From the NCBI GenBank assembly GCA_009912235.1, contig WNDS01000005.1:129001-193000 (forward strand): a DNA stretch of 64,000 bases, written 5' to 3'. Under the pieces are notes generated by a model, which saw only the letters and a list, made by a program, of their open reading frames with translations, searched no databases and was not told where the DNA came from. Source of the DNA: Stenotrophomonas maltophilia (GTDB lineage: Bacteria; Pseudomonadota; Gammaproteobacteria; Xanthomonadales; Xanthomonadaceae). Shown here piece after piece: positions 9,317-19,301 of this stretch. The position numbers and the translations under genes were made by a program. Position 1 is the first letter of the stretch; every line of letters starts with the position of its first letter.

Positions 9317-9360
9317 CGGTCGCTGACGGATCGCAGGTGGCGCGGGCGTAGAATCAGCCC

Positions 9361-10173
9361 ATGCCCGAACTGCCCGAAGTAGAAACCACCCGCCGTGGCC
9401 TGGCCCCGCACCTGCAGGGCCGCCGCGTGCATGGCGTGATCCTGCGCCGCGCCGACCTGTGCTGGCCGATTCCCCCGGAGGTGGCCGAGCAGCTGCCGGG
9501 GCAGCGCATCGAGGTCATCCGCCGCCGCGCCAAGTACCTGTTGCTGGACACCGCCGTGGGCAGCGCGGTGCTGCACCTGGGCATGTCCGGCAGCCTGCGC
9601 GTGCTGCCCGGCGACACCCTGCTGCGCACCCACGACCACGTGGACATCAGCCTGGACAACGGCCGCCTGCTGCGCTTCAACGACCCGCGCCGCTTCGGCA
9701 GCCTGCTGTGGCAGCCGGCCGGCGAGATCCACCCGCTGCTGCAGGGGCTGGGGCCCGAACCCCTGGACGAGGCCTTCGACGGCGACTACCTGTTCGCGCG
9801 CAGCCGCGGCCGCAGCGCGCCGGTGAAGACCTTCCTGATGAACCAGGCGGTGGTGGTGGGGGTGGGCAACATCTACGCCGCCGAGAGCCTGTTCAAGGCC
9901 GGCATCAGCCCGCTGCGCGAGGCCGGCAAGGTCTCGCGCGAGCGCTACCGGCGGCTGGCCGAGGCGGTCAAGGCGATCCTCGGCTATGCCATTACCCGCG
10001 GCGGAACCACCCTGCGCGATTTCATCAGCCCGGACGGCGCGCCCGGCTACTTCGAGCAGGAACTGTCGGTGTATGGCCGCGACGGCCAGCCGTGCCCGCA
10101 GTGCGGGCGGGTGCTCAAGCACGCGGTCATCGGCCAGCGCGCCAGCGTCTGGTGCAGCCACTGCCAGCGCTGA
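9361..10173 (+). CDS. mutM: Formamidopyrimidine-DNA glycosylase
   Basis: A full-length (270 aa) Fpg/MutM. The catalytic N terminus MPELPEVE is intact (Pro2 as the Schiff-base nucleophile, Glu3). The H2TH region contains [15 protein letters not shown], and the C-terminal zinc finger has its four cysteines (CPQC ... CSHC). The enzyme removes oxidised purines such as 8-oxoguanine and cuts the abasic site. It is a single gene between opposite GTAG-flanked units. Confidence 0.97.
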   Translation: MPELPEVETTRRGLAPHLQGRRVHGVILRRADLCWPIPPEVAEQLPGQRIEVIRRRAKYLLLDTAVGSAVLHLGMSGSLRVLPGDTLLRTHDHVDISLDNGRLLRFNDPRRFGSLLWQPAGEIHPLLQGLGPEPLDEAFDGDYLFARSRGRSAPVKTFLMNQAVVVGVGNIYAAESLFKAGISPLREAGKVSRERYRRLAEAVKAILGYAITRGGTTLRDFISPDGAPGYFEQELSVYGRDGQPCPQCGRVLKHAVIGQRASVWCSHCQR

Positions 10174-10281
10174 GCCGGGCGGCCCGGGCAGCGTTGGCTG
10201 AACGGGCGTTGCTGTCCACCGCTGCCGTTTAACGTTTGTCTGCCTATGATGTCCGGCCCTCCCCGTGCCCCTGGCGCCCGC

Positions 10282-11883
10282 ATGCAACGACGCGACTTCC
10301 TCCGCAATGCCTCCCTGGCCCTGGCTGCCATCGGCCTGCCGGCACTGCCGGCCTGCGCCGCGGCCAACCGCCAGCTCGGTTTGCGCCGCCTTGGCCAGCC
10401 TCAGCCGTTCGATTTCGCCATCCTCAAGGGCCAGGCCCGCGCGCTGTCGCAGGCCCCTTACAAGACCCACAAGCGCACGCTGCCGGGCCCGGTGGAGGCG
10501 CTGGACTGGGACCAGTACCAGTCCATCGGCTACCGCCAGGACCATGCGCTGTGGGACGACCAGCCCGGCAAGTTCCAGGCCAAGTTCTTCCACCTGGGCC
10601 TGTACTTCCACTCGCCGGTGCGCATGTACGACGTGGTCGATGGCAAGGCGCAGGAGCTGGCCTACGACGGGGCCGCGTTCGACTACGGCAAGAGCGGCAT
10701 CAAGGGCAGCCAGCTGCCGGCCGACCTGGGCTTCGCCGGCTTCCGGCTGAACACCCGCAAGGACACCGACCGCGATTTCGCCGCCTTCCTCGGCGCCAGC
10801 TATTTCCGCGCGGTGGGCAAGGAGGGCCAGTACGGCCAGTCCGCGCGTGGCCTGGCGATCGATACCGGCATGGGCAAGCCGGAAGAATTCCCCGATTTCA
10901 TCAGCTATTACCTGGAACAGCCCTCGGCCGATTCCAACACGCTGGTGGTGTATGCCCTGCTGGATTCGCCCAGCGTGGCCGGTGCCTACCGCTTCGCCAT
11001 CACCAACGGTGATGTGCTGCTGATGGACATCGACAGCGCGCTGTACCCGCGCACCACCATCGAGCGCCTGGGCATCGCCCCGTGCACCAGCATGTACCAG
11101 GTGGGCGAGAACGACCGCCGCATGGCCTGGGACTGGCGCCCGGAGATCCACGATACCGACGGCCTGTCGATGTGGACCGGCAGCGGTGAATGGATCTGGC
11201 GCCCGCTGTGCAACCCGGCGCACCTGCGCTTCAACATGTTCGTGGACTGCAACCCGCGGGGCTTCGGCCTACTGCAGCGTGACCGCAACTTCGACCACTA
11301 CCAGGACGATGGCGTGTTCTACGAGAAGCGCCCGTGCCTATGGGTGGAACCGAAGGGCGAGTGGGGCGAAGGCTCGGTGCAGCTGGTGGAGATTCCCACC
11401 GTGGATGAGACCTTCGACAACATCGTGGCGTTCTGGAACCCGAAGGACAAGTCGAAGGCCGGCCAGGAACTGCTGGTGGGCTACCGCCTGTACTGGGGCG
11501 CCGAACCGCCGGCACGGCCGCCGCTGGCGCACTGCGTGGCCAGCCGCACCGGCCTGGGCGGCGTGGTGGGCAAGAAGCGCGAGTACTTCAGCTGGCGCTT
11601 CGCGGTCGATTTCGAAGGTGGTGAACTGGCCAGCCTGATCGAGAAGGGTGAAGTGGAAGCGGTGGTGCAGGCCAGCCGTGGCCGCGTGGAGATCGTGTCG
11701 GCGCGTCCGCTGCGCGAGATCAAGGGCTACCGTGCGATGTTCGACCTGGTGCCGCCGGACAACAGCACTGACCAGATCGACATACGCCTTTTCCTGCGCA
11801 GCGGTGGCAAGACGCTGAGCGAGACGTGGCTGTACCAGTACAGCCCGCCGCCGGCCGGTGCACCGGAGCGCACGCTGTACTGA
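10282..11883 (+). CDS. opgD: Glucans biosynthesis protein D (OpgD/MdoD)
   Basis: About 533 residues matching OpgD across its length (PFDFAILKGQARALSQ near the N terminus; FDNIVAFWNPKDKSKAGQE and YRLYWG in the C-terminal half). The protein starts MQRRDFLRNAS, a twin-arginine (Tat) signal ending around PACAAA, as expected for OpgD, which acts in the periplasm on the backbone of osmoregulated periplasmic glucans. An upstream ATG at 10246 would add 12 residues before the Tat motif; I prefer 10282 because it puts RR near the start. Neither start has a clear Shine-Dalgarno sequence. Confidence 0.93.
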   Translation: MQRRDFLRNASLALAAIGLPALPACAAANRQLGLRRLGQPQPFDFAILKGQARALSQAPYKTHKRTLPGPVEALDWDQYQSIGYRQDHALWDDQPGKFQAKFFHLGLYFHSPVRMYDVVDGKAQELAYDGAAFDYGKSGIKGSQLPADLGFAGFRLNTRKDTDRDFAAFLGASYFRAVGKEGQYGQSARGLAIDTGMGKPEEFPDFISYYLEQPSADSNTLVVYALLDSPSVAGAYRFAITNGDVLLMDIDSALYPRTTIERLGIAPCTSMYQVGENDRRMAWDWRPEIHDTDGLSMWTGSGEWIWRPLCNPAHLRFNMFVDCNPRGFGLLQRDRNFDHYQDDGVFYEKRPCLWVEPKGEWGEGSVQLVEIPTVDETFDNIVAFWNPKDKSKAGQELLVGYRLYWGAEPPARPPLAHCVASRTGLGGVVGKKREYFSWRFAVDFEGGELASLIEKGEVEAVVQASRGRVEIVSARPLREIKGYRAMFDLVPPDNSTDQIDIRLFLRSGGKTLSETWLYQYSPPPAGAPERTLY

Positions 11884-11910
11884 GGCCGCGGTGCCGCGGA
11901 CGCCCCCCTG

Positions 11911-12624
11911 TCAGGGGGTGTCCTTGCTGGTGCCGATCTCGGTCTGGCTGGGCGTGCCCACCTGCACGGTGCCGCGGCGGATCTTCATCCACGTTTCGTC
12001 CTGCCAGGCCGCGTACAGTTTGGGATCCCAGTACTTCGGGTCATACAGGCGGTCGGCCTTGATGGTGCGGCTGATGCCGCCATCCATGTAGACAATGTCC
12101 ACGTTGTTGGACATCGAACCGGTGCGGCTGCCGGTCATTTCGCGGCGGCCCTTGCGCAGCACTGCATCCATGCGCGGGCGGGTGACCGCATCGCCATACT
12201 GCATGCGCAGCGCCCGCGCCTGGCTGCGGGCCTCTTCGTGCAGTTCCAGCGGCAGAGTGGCCCAGTACTGGTTGCGCAGGTCGACGAACAGGGGGTAGCC
12301 GCGCTCGGCGGCCACGTCCATCCAGGCGAAAGCCATCACCGGGTCGCGTGGCTGATTCACCCCGTACCAGTAAATCTCGCCCAGGTAGCCCTGAGAAGGC
12401 TTGTCGGCGTAGCCGGCGGCCAGGCGGAAATTGTCCATGGCGGCATTGACGTCGTTGCGGTGCAGGGCGCTGACAGCCCACTGCCGGTACATCATGTCCG
12501 GGTGGCTGTCGAGGAAGCCGGCGCCGATCACGCTGGCGTCTTCCTGCGGCGAAGCCGCCTGGCCGGTCGCCGTGGCAAGCCCCGGCAGAAACAACAAAGG
12601 AAGCAGCAACAGGACGGAGCGCAT
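11911..12624 (-). CDS. Secreted Sel1/TPR-like protein of unknown function
   Basis: 237 residues with a signal peptide (LLLLPLLFLPGLATA). The region about 45-120 (WAVSALHRNDVNAAMDNFRLAAGYADKPSQGYLGEIYWYG, then AFAWMDVAAERGYP) resembles Sel1-type helical repeats. The C-terminal third has no known motif but ends with YDPKYWDPKLYAAWQDE. The ATG at 12624 is preceded by AAGGAAG with good spacing, which decides the start. A frameshifted paralogue lies on the other side of tdk (13375-14038) and shares WMDLAAERG, MTGSR-like and YWDP..Y..WQDE blocks. Role unknown. Confidence 0.75.
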   Translation of the reverse strand: MRSVLLLLPLLFLPGLATATGQAASPQEDASVIGAGFLDSHPDMMYRQWAVSALHRNDVNAAMDNFRLAAGYADKPSQGYLGEIYWYGVNQPRDPVMAFAWMDVAAERGYPLFVDLRNQYWATLPLELHEEARSQARALRMQYGDAVTRPRMDAVLRKGRREMTGSRTGSMSNNVDIVYMDGGISRTIKADRLYDPKYWDPKLYAAWQDETWMKIRRGTVQVGTPSQTEIGTSKDTP

Positions 12625-12690
12625 GACGGACTTCCTTATCAACAGTGACGTTGGCCCAGCCTAGGGCTGTCACTGCGGCCTTGTAAACGG

Positions 12691-12711
12691 CCGGACGTCA
12701 CGTCCGCCTAC
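12691..12711 (-). repeat. GTAG palindrome overlapping the tdk stop codon
   Basis: On the minus strand GTAG is followed by a CGGAC/GTCCG stem. The TAG inside GTAG (12708-12710) is the stop codon of tdk, so the repeat supplies the end of the gene. Confidence 0.65.
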
Positions 12712-13328
12712 AACGGCAGGGGCGCCTGCGCGGGGTCGATGCGGCCTTCACCGTGGGTGATCTTCTTGAACTCCGCCCGGCTCACCGACACATAGCGTTC
12801 GTTGCCGCCAATCTCCACCTGCGGGCCGTCCTGCACGGCGTGGCCATGTTCGTCCACGCGCACGGTCATCGTCGCCTTCTTGCCGCTGTGGCAGATCGTC
12901 TTGATCTCCTGCATCTCGTCGGCCCAGGCCAGCAGGTACTGGCTGGCCTCGAACAGCTCGCCGCGGAAATCGGTACGCAGGCCGTAGCACAGCACCGGGA
13001 TGCGCAGCTGGTCGACCACCTCGCTCAGCTGCCAGACCTGCGCGCGGGTCAGGAACTGTGCCTCGTCCACCAGCACGCAGCCCATCGGGCCGTGCGTGGG
13101 CAGGTCCTGCTCCACCCAGCGCTGCAGGTCGGTATCGCGGTCGAAGGCCATGCCCTCGGCGCGCAGGCCGATGCGCGAGGCTACCACGCCGGTACCGGCG
13201 TGGTCGTCCAGGCGCGGGGTCAGGATCGCCACCCGCATGCCGCGCTCACGGTAGTTGTGCGCGCTCTGCAGCAAGGTGGTGGTCTTGCCGGCGTTCATCG
13301 CCGAATAGTAGAAATAGAGCTTGGCCAT
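12708..13328 (-). CDS. tdk: Thymidine kinase
   Basis: 206 residues, class II (E. coli-type) thymidine kinase: P-loop SAMNAGKTT at 9-17, Walker-B-like VLVDEAQFL, and the substrate lid [12 protein letters not shown]. It phosphorylates thymidine in pyrimidine salvage. In E. coli Tdk a structural zinc is held by Cys-x-x-Cys, Cys and His; here the corresponding places read ICHSG and VSVSRAEF, so only one of the four ligands is left and the zinc site appears lost. Catalytic motifs are intact. It lies between two paralogous secreted-protein genes on the same strand. Confidence 0.93.
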   Translation of the reverse strand: MAKLYFYYSAMNAGKTTTLLQSAHNYRERGMRVAILTPRLDDHAGTGVVASRIGLRAEGMAFDRDTDLQRWVEQDLPTHGPMGCVLVDEAQFLTRAQVWQLSEVVDQLRIPVLCYGLRTDFRGELFEASQYLLAWADEMQEIKTICHSGKKATMTVRVDEHGHAVQDGPQVEIGGNERYVSVSRAEFKKITHGEGRIDPAQAPLPL

Positions 13329-13374
13329 CGGTCGATTGTACGCCGCTGCCCCGGCACGCCATGCCGGCAGCGGC

Positions 13375-14038
13375 TCATTGCCCGGTCCGGGCCAGTTCCT
13401 CGTCCTGCCACTGCCGGTAGGCCACCGGGTCCCAGTAGCGGGCACGCTGATGCCTTTCCGGCTGCAGCACGCGCGGGCCGGCATCGCCGCGGCCCTGGCT
13501 GCTCATGGTACCGTTCCAGCCCGCGCGGCTGCCGGTCAGCTGCCGGCCCCCCGCACGCAGTTCACGCGCCAGCCGTGGCGAGGCCGCCGGGTCGCCGAAC
13601 TCGGCGCACCGCGCGCGGCCTTCGCGCACCGCGCGCGCGTTCATCGGCCAACGGGGCCTGCCAGTAGCGCTCGCGCTGCACCACCAGCCATTCGGTGCCA
13701 CGTTCGGCGGCCAGGTCCATCCACGCATAGCCCAGGGCGCGGTCGGCCGGGCCGCCCTGGCCGTTCCACAGCAGGTCGGCCAGCGCCGCCTGGGATAGCT
13801 TGTCGCCATAGCGCGCGGCATTGCGGAACTGGGTGCGGGCCTCGTCGTCGCGGCCGCGTTCGCGGGCGTCCAGAGCGAGCCGGCGGAAGCGCAGGTCCGG
13901 ATGGTGGACCAGGAAATCGGGCGACTGCAGCACGATCGCTTCGTAGGCATCCGGCCCCGGGCCGGCGCCGGATGCAGGCCCGGCCAGCAGGCCGCACAGG
14001 GCCACCACCAGCGGCGGGAGAAAGATCTTCAGCGACAT
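13375..14038 (-). pseudogene. Sel1/TPR-like secreted protein, frameshifted paralogue of the 11911-12624 gene
   Basis: The N-terminal part (MSLKIFLPPLVVALCGLLAG signal; then LSQAALADLLWNG and GYAWMDLAAERGTEWLVVQRERYW) reads in one frame to about 13640. The plausible C terminus (EGRARCAEFGDPA ... LTGSRAGW ... [21 protein letters not shown]) is in another frame and ends at 13375. The switch falls in a CG-repeat (CGCGCGCGCG at about 13631-13640); loss of one CG unit would explain it. AGGAG lies 7 bases before the ATG at 14038. Compared with its paralogue at 11911 it keeps the same block order. Function unknown. Confidence 0.65.
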
Positions 14039-14136
14039 CGCCATGCTCCTGCGTTCCGTCGTTGATTCAATACCTTACGCAACGCTGCCCCGCAAGTCAG
14101 GTCGGGCCGCCGGCAGCCCGCTACAATCCTTCTCCA

Positions 14137-16112
14137 ATGCACGGTCTCAATCCCCCCAAGCTGTCGCCGTCCTGCACATCGAAGGCCCTCTGCTGGTGCT
14201 GGCCGGCGCGGGCAGTGGCAAGACGCGCGTGATCGTGGAGAAGATCGCCCACCTGATCGGCTGCGGGCGTTACTCCGCGCGCCGCATCGCGGCAATCACC
14301 TTCACCAACAAGTCGGCCAAGGAAATGCGCGAGCGCGTGGCCAAGCGCTCGCGCGAGCAGGACGCCGCGGAGGTGACCATCTGCACCTTCCACGCCCTCG
14401 GCCTGAAGTTCCTGCAGATCGAGCACGCGGCGGTGGGCCTGAAGCGCGGCTTCTCGATCTTCGACGCCGACGATGCCGCCGCGCAGATCAAGGACCTGAT
14501 GTCCGGCGCCAAGCCCGACGACATCGAGGACATGAAGAACCTGGTGTCGCGCGCGAAGAACGCCGGCCTGTCGCCCGAGCAGGCGATGGCCGCCACGCGC
14601 AGCAACCGCGAGAAGGAAGCGGCCAGCGTCTACGAGCGCTACCAGCTGCGCCTGACCGCGTTCAACGCGGTGGACTTCGACGACCTGATCCGGCTGCCGG
14701 TGCAGGTGCTGGAAGAGAACCCGGATATCGCCGTGGCCTGGCGCGAGCGCATCGGCTACCTGCTGGTGGACGAATGCCAGGACACCAACGACGCGCAGTA
14801 CCGCCTGCTCAAGCAGCTGGCCGGTGACAAGGGCAACTTCACCTGCGTGGGCGACGATGACCAGTCGATCTACGCCTGGCGTGGTGCCAACCCGGAAAAC
14901 CTGCAGCAGATGGGGCGCGACTACCCCGCGCTGGAGATCATCAAGCTGGAGCAGAACTACCGCTGCTCCAACCGCATGCTGCGTGCGGCCAATGCGCTGA
15001 TCGCCAACAACCCGCACGAACACCTGAAGAAGCTGTGGAGCGACCAGGCCGACGGCGAGCGCATCCGCGTGTGGGAGTGCCGCAACAGCGAACACGAAGC
15101 AGAAAAGGTCGCCGCCGAGATCGCCTTCGTGGCGCAGGCGCGGCAGGTGCTGTGGAGCGATTTCCGCATCTTGTTCCGCGGCAATTTCCAGTCGCGGCCA
15201 TTGGAAAAGGCGATGCAGCTGTTGCGCATTCCCTACCACCTGACCGGCGGCACCATGTTCCTGGAACGCCAGGAAGTGAAGGACACGCTGGCCTGGCTGC
15301 GGCTGCTGGTGAACCCGGACGACGACACCGCGTTTATGCGCGCGGTGCAGTCGCCCAAGCGTGATGTCGGCGCCGGCACGCTGGCCAAGCTGGCCGAACT
15401 GGCGCAGGAAAAAGACATTCCGATGGCGCATGCCGCCGAGGCGATCGGCGCGCTGCAGCAGCTGCCACCGCGCGCGGCCAACAGCCTGGCGCGCTTCACC
15501 GACATCCTGCGTGACCTGCGCGCGCAGACCCGGCAGATCACCTCCGGCGACATGATCCGCAAGGTGGCCAAGGAATCAGGCCTGCTCAGCGAGCTGCGCC
15601 AGCAGGCCAAGGAAGAGGCCAGCTACCAGCGCCGCGCCAACAACATCGAGGAACTGGCGCAGTGGTTCGAGGGCGGTCCGCGTGGTGCTACCGCGGCCGA
15701 TCTTGCCGGCCAGCTGGCGCTGCTGTCGCGCAGCGACAAGGACGAGGGCGGCAACCAGGTGCGGATGATGACGATGCATGCGTCCAAGGGCCTGGAATTC
15801 CCGTACGTGTTCATCGTCGGCTGCGAGGACGGCGTGCTGCCGCACCAGGTCAGCCTGGACGAGGGCAACCTGCAGGAAGAGCGCCGGCTGCTGTACGTGG
15901 GCATCACCCGCGCCAAGATCCAGCTGTGGATGAGCTACAGCAAGCTCACGCGCAAGTTCGGCGAACACGTGCGGCTGAAGCCGAGCCGGTTCTTCGAGGA
16001 GATTCCGGCCGAGGAGATCCAGCGCGATGGCGCCGACCCGGTGGCCGATGCGGCACGCAAGAAGGAACGCGCGACGGCGGGGTTGGCCGCGATCGAAGCG
16101 CTGTTCGATTGA
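14137..16112 (+). CDS. rep: ATP-dependent DNA helicase Rep (frameshift in the sixth codon region)
   Basis: A UvrD/Rep superfamily 1A helicase: Walker A LAGAGSGKTR, TFTNKSAKEMRER, DEXX box LLVDECQDTN, GDDDQSIYAWRGA, LEQNYRCSNRML, and the C-terminal MTMHASKGLEFPYVF and LLYVGITRAK. The expected N terminus MHGLNPPQ starts at the ATG at 14137, but the sequence has only six C at 14152-14157. Seven are needed to read on into AVAVLHIEGPLLVLAG. The frame downstream is open to 16112 with no other start near the ATP-binding site. Since Rep is a core replication-fork helicase, the missing C is most likely an assembly error. Confidence 0.9.
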
Positions 16113-16114
16113 CC

Positions 16115-16153
16115 GGGGTCGGATCCCTTCCCATAGGGAAGGGATCCGACCCC
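16115..16153 (+). terminator. 18-bp-arm hairpin after rep
   Basis: Arms 16115-16132 (GGGGTCGGATCCCTTCCC) and 16136-16153 are perfectly complementary around ATA, starting 2 bases after the rep stop. There is no T tract. Shorter relatives beginning GGGGTCGG occur at 16734 and 60554, so this is probably a repeat family that can also act as a terminator. Confidence 0.55.
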
Positions 16154-16197
16154 AGCACACGGCCCTACAATCAGCCCCTGTCTTCAGAGGCCTGCAC

Positions 16198-16722
16198 ATG
16201 CTTCCCATCGAAAGCGAACGTCTGCGGCTGCGGGTGATCGAGCCGGATCGGGATGCGGTGCCGATGCTGGCGTTGCTCAACGATGCCGGCTTCCTGCGCT
16301 TCATCGGTGACCGCAAGGTGCGCAGCGAGGAACAGGCGCGGGAGTACATCGCGCTGCGGGTGCTGCACAGCTATGCGTTGAACGGGTTCGGCATGTACGC
16401 CATCGAGCGGCTGTCCGATGGCGCATGGCTGGGCAATGCCGGGCTGGTGCGCCGCGATGGCCTGCCCGGGCCGGACATCGGCTATGCGGTTCTGTCGTGC
16501 TTTGCCGGGCAGGGGTATGCGGGGGAAGCGGCACGCGCCGTGGCCCGGTATGCGCGCGTGACACTGGGCCTGCAGGATCTGTACGGCATCACCGACCTGG
16601 ACAACGTGGCTTCCGGCAGGATCCTGCTCAGCCTGGGCATGCAGCCGCGCGGCATCATCCAGTTGCCCGGCATCGACAGCCCGAGCCGGCTGTACGCCAT
16701 GCCAGGGGCCGCCGAGGTCTGA
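16198..16722 (+). CDS. GNAT-family N-acetyltransferase (RimJ/RimL-like)
   Basis: 174 residues. The opening ESERLRLRVIEPDRD and the acetyl-CoA binding segment GYAVLSCFAGQGYAGEAARAV (R/Q-x-x-G-x-G/A type) are typical of the RimJ/L-like GNAT group that acetylates protein N termini or small amines. The C-terminal half contains NVASGRILLSLGMQPRG, the usual N..S..L...G.. region. Substrate is unknown. It follows rep after the long hairpin, so it probably has its own promoter. Confidence 0.85.
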   Translation: MLPIESERLRLRVIEPDRDAVPMLALLNDAGFLRFIGDRKVRSEEQAREYIALRVLHSYALNGFGMYAIERLSDGAWLGNAGLVRRDGLPGPDIGYAVLSCFAGQGYAGEAARAVARYARVTLGLQDLYGITDLDNVASGRILLSLGMQPRGIIQLPGIDSPSRLYAMPGAAEV

Positions 16723-16733
16723 TCGTGCTGGTC

Positions 16734-16766
16734 GGGGTCGGTTCCCGCAAGGCGGGCGCCGACCCC
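16734..16766 (+). terminator. GGGGTCGG-type hairpin
   Basis: GGGGTCGG (16734-16741) pairs with CCGACCCC (16759-16766), with an inner CCCGC/GCGGG stem. It lies 12 bases after the GNAT stop codon, and it is a smaller relative of the hairpin after rep. Confidence 0.5.
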
Positions 16767-16834
16767 ATGGCCAGATTCATGCGCCGCTGCGCTCGCCGAC
16801 CAACTGTCGGCACCCACCCTGCGCACGGTATCCG

Positions 16835-16857
16835 GTAGCGCCGGGCCATGCCCGGCG
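16835..16857 (+). repeat. GTAG palindrome (SMAG-type)
   Basis: GTAG followed by the CGCCGGGC..GCCCGGCG stem. It sits in the gap between the convergent GNAT and yceH genes, 9 bases from the yceH stop. Confidence 0.75.
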
Positions 16858-16865
16858 GATGCCCC

Positions 16866-17522
16866 TCAACCGCCGCGCAGTTCGGCCAGCTGCGCCTGCA
16901 GTTCGGCCACGGCCGCTTCCAGCTGCGCCACCCGTTCGGACAGGCCGGGATCGGCCGCATCGCTGCTGCCACCGCCGCTGCCGGCGTACTTCGCCGCCAG
17001 TGCCTCGCCGTCCACCTCGCCGCACAGCAGGTGCATGTAGCGGTCTTCGCGCTGGCCGCTGGCGCGCGGCAGCACCACCAGCAGGGCGCGCCGCTGCAGG
17101 CGCTCGATGGCGTGGTGGGCCTCGTCCACATCGGCGAAGCAGTGCAGGCGCTCGCTGCGCGAGACCAGTTCCCCCAGCGTCTGCGGGCCGCGCAGCAGCA
17201 GCAGGGCCAGCAGCACGGTCTGCTGCCGGGTCAGGTCCAGTGCGCTCTGCAGGCGGTGCTCGTAGCGGTCGGCGCGCGAGGAGAAGTGCTGGCGGGCCAG
17301 GCCCATCGTTTCCAGCTGGCGCAGGGCGTGCTGCACGGTGCCGGCATCGGCGTTCATCACCGGCTCGCGCGCGGTCTTCTGGTTGGCCGCCGACTGCGCG
17401 GTGTTGATCGTCAGCGGGTAGGTGTCGGGGGTGGTGGCTTCCTTTTCCACCAGGCAGCCGAGCAGGCGGGCCTGCACCGCGTCCAGCAGCGGTCGGTCGG
17501 GGGTCTGGGCGGGGTCGGTCAT
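16866..17522 (-). CDS. yceH: YceH-family protein (DUF480)
   Basis: 218 residues that match the YceH family: [27 protein letters not shown] near the N terminus, [10 protein letters not shown], and [18 protein letters not shown]. The fold is a tandem winged helix. The last 40 residues form a predicted coiled coil ([22 protein letters not shown]). The biochemical role is not established. Start at 17522 gives MTDPAQTPD; a further ATG upstream adds non-conserved residues. Confidence 0.9.
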   Translation of the reverse strand: MTDPAQTPDRPLLDAVQARLLGCLVEKEATTPDTYPLTINTAQSAANQKTAREPVMNADAGTVQHALRQLETMGLARQHFSSRADRYEHRLQSALDLTRQQTVLLALLLLRGPQTLGELVSRSERLHCFADVDEAHHAIERLQRRALLVVLPRASGQREDRYMHLLCGEVDGEALAAKYAGSGGGSSDAADPGLSERVAQLEAAVAELQAQLAELRGG

Positions 17523-17624
17523 GGCGGCCTGTGGCGGGCAAGGGGTCAACCCCGAAGCATAGCCGTGCCACGGTCATCTTTTCCGGTAAAATGGGCAAGT
17601 ATACCTGATTGCCGGTGAATCCTG

Positions 17625-18548
17625 ATGCGTCGTCCCGTTTCCCTGTCCCTGACCCTGCTCGCCACTGCGGCGCTGGGCCTGTCTGCCTGCAAGCGCGCGG
17701 ATGCGCCTGCCGCCGACCCTGCCCCCGCCGAGGCCCCGGCCGCTGCCGCCAAGGCCGGCGATGCGCTCGATGCCACCGCCAACGACAACCTCAATGCGGT
17801 GCTGTGGATGCAGCGCGCGCAGGAGTACAAGGCGATCACCGAGCAGACCTACCGCGCCGCCGCCGACCACCTCGATGCCGCGCTGAAGGAAGCCAACTGG
17901 GACGCGCTGGTGCCGGAAGAACGCGGCAACGCAGCCAAGGGCCTGAAGCCGGCCGTGGTGCTGGACGTGGACGAGACCGTGCTGGACAACTCGCCCTACC
18001 AGGCCCGCCTGGTGCGCGACGGCAAGGAATACGACGAGGTGACCTGGTCGCATTGGGTGGCCGAGAAGAAGGCCAAGGCGATCCCGGGCGTGGTGGATTT
18101 CGCCAAGGCAGCCAACGCCAAGGGCGTGACCCTGCTGTACATCTCCAACCGTGCCGTACACCTGAAGGAGGCCGCCCTGGCCAACCTGCGCGAGCAGGGC
18201 CTGCCGGTGGCCGATGACAGCGTGTTCCTGGGCCTGGGCACCGTGGTGCCGGGCTGCGAGCAGAATGGCAGCGAGAAGAACTGCCGCCGCCGCCTGGCCG
18301 GGCAGCAGTACCGCGTGCTGATGCAGTTCGGCGACCAGCTGGGTGATTTTGTGGAAGTGACCGCCAACACCAACGACGCCCGCGACGCGCTGCTGCAGCA
18401 GTACCACGACTGGTTCGGCGAGCGCTGGTGGATGCTGCCGAACCCGACCTACGGCGGTTTCGAGCCGGCCCAGTTCAACAACGATTACACCCAGTCGCGC
18501 CAGGCCCGCCACGACGCCAAGCGCGCTGCGCTGGACTACGCACCGTGA
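17625..18548 (+). CDS. 5'-nucleotidase, lipoprotein e(P4) family (HAD class IIIB acid phosphatase)
   Basis: 307 residues with a lipobox at Cys22 (LGLSAC) and an Ala/Pro-rich linker (about 24-45). The HAD motif [13 protein letters not shown], contains the nucleophile Asp114 and Asp116; ISNR is motif II and the C-terminal part carries the remaining acidic motif region (QFGDQLGDF). Homologues release phosphate from 5'-nucleotides or NMN at the outer membrane for uptake. Its stop overlaps the pyrF start by GTGA, an interesting coupling of nucleotide scavenging with pyrimidine synthesis. Confidence 0.9.
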   Translation: MRRPVSLSLTLLATAALGLSACKRADAPAADPAPAEAPAAAAKAGDALDATANDNLNAVLWMQRAQEYKAITEQTYRAAADHLDAALKEANWDALVPEERGNAAKGLKPAVVLDVDETVLDNSPYQARLVRDGKEYDEVTWSHWVAEKKAKAIPGVVDFAKAANAKGVTLLYISNRAVHLKEAALANLREQGLPVADDSVFLGLGTVVPGCEQNGSEKNCRRRLAGQQYRVLMQFGDQLGDFVEVTANTNDARDALLQQYHDWFGERWWMLPNPTYGGFEPAQFNNDYTQSRQARHDAKRAALDYAP

Positions 18549-19270
18549 GCCGTGGCCCGCTGCCGCTGCGCGATGACGAACGTCTGATCTTCGCCCTGGA
18601 CGTGCCTGACAGCGCGCAGGCGCTGGACTGGGTCGAGCGCCTGGGCGACAGCGTGGCGTTCTACAAGATCGGCATGGAGCTGCTGGCCTCCGGCGAGTAC
18701 TTCCAGGTGCTGGACGCGCTGGCCCAGCGCGACAAGCGCGTGTTCGTGGACCTGAAGTTCTTCGACATCCCGGCCACCGCCGCAGCGGTGATCAAGCGCC
18801 TGTCGCAGTGGCCGGTCAGCTACGCCACCATCCACGGCTGGCACCCGGCCATGATGGAGGCCTGCGCGGCGGCCAACAGCAGCGACATGCGCCTGCTGGC
18901 GGTGACCGTGCTGACCTCGATGGGCCGCCCGGACCTGGCGCAGATGGGCATCGACCGTGAACCGGTGGACGTGGTGGTCGAGCGCGCGGTGGCCGCCCAG
19001 GCCGCCGGCATCGACGGGGTGATCGCCTCCGGCCAGGAAGCCGGCCCGATCCGTGCGGCCACCGGCAGCGGCTTCTCCATCGTCTGCCCGGGCATCCGCC
19101 CCGGCGGCCCGGTGGGCGATGACCAGAAGCGCACCGTGGGCGTGGCCGACGCCTTCGCCGATGGCGCCGATGCCATCGTGGTGGGCCGCCCGATCCGCCT
19201 GGCCGCCGACCCGCAGGCCCCCGCGCGTGCCATCCAGCAGGAAATCGCGTCGGCTCTGGCCGCACGCTGA
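18545..19270 (+). CDS. pyrF: Orotidine 5'-phosphate decarboxylase
   Basis: 241 residues. FALDVPD, then FYKIGMEL, the catalytic D-x-K-x-x-D region [29 protein letters not shown] and CPGIRPGG are all in order. The enzyme performs the last step of UMP synthesis. The GTG start at 18545 overlaps the stop of the phosphatase gene by four bases (GTGA), so translation is likely coupled. Confidence 0.96.
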   Translation: MSRGPLPLRDDERLIFALDVPDSAQALDWVERLGDSVAFYKIGMELLASGEYFQVLDALAQRDKRVFVDLKFFDIPATAAAVIKRLSQWPVSYATIHGWHPAMMEACAAANSSDMRLLAVTVLTSMGRPDLAQMGIDREPVDVVVERAVAAQAAGIDGVIASGQEAGPIRAATGSGFSIVCPGIRPGGPVGDDQKRTVGVADAFADGADAIVVGRPIRLAADPQAPARAIQQEIASALAAR

Positions 19271-19301
19271 CCCGCCCGCGAACGCCGGTCACACCGGCAC
19301 G

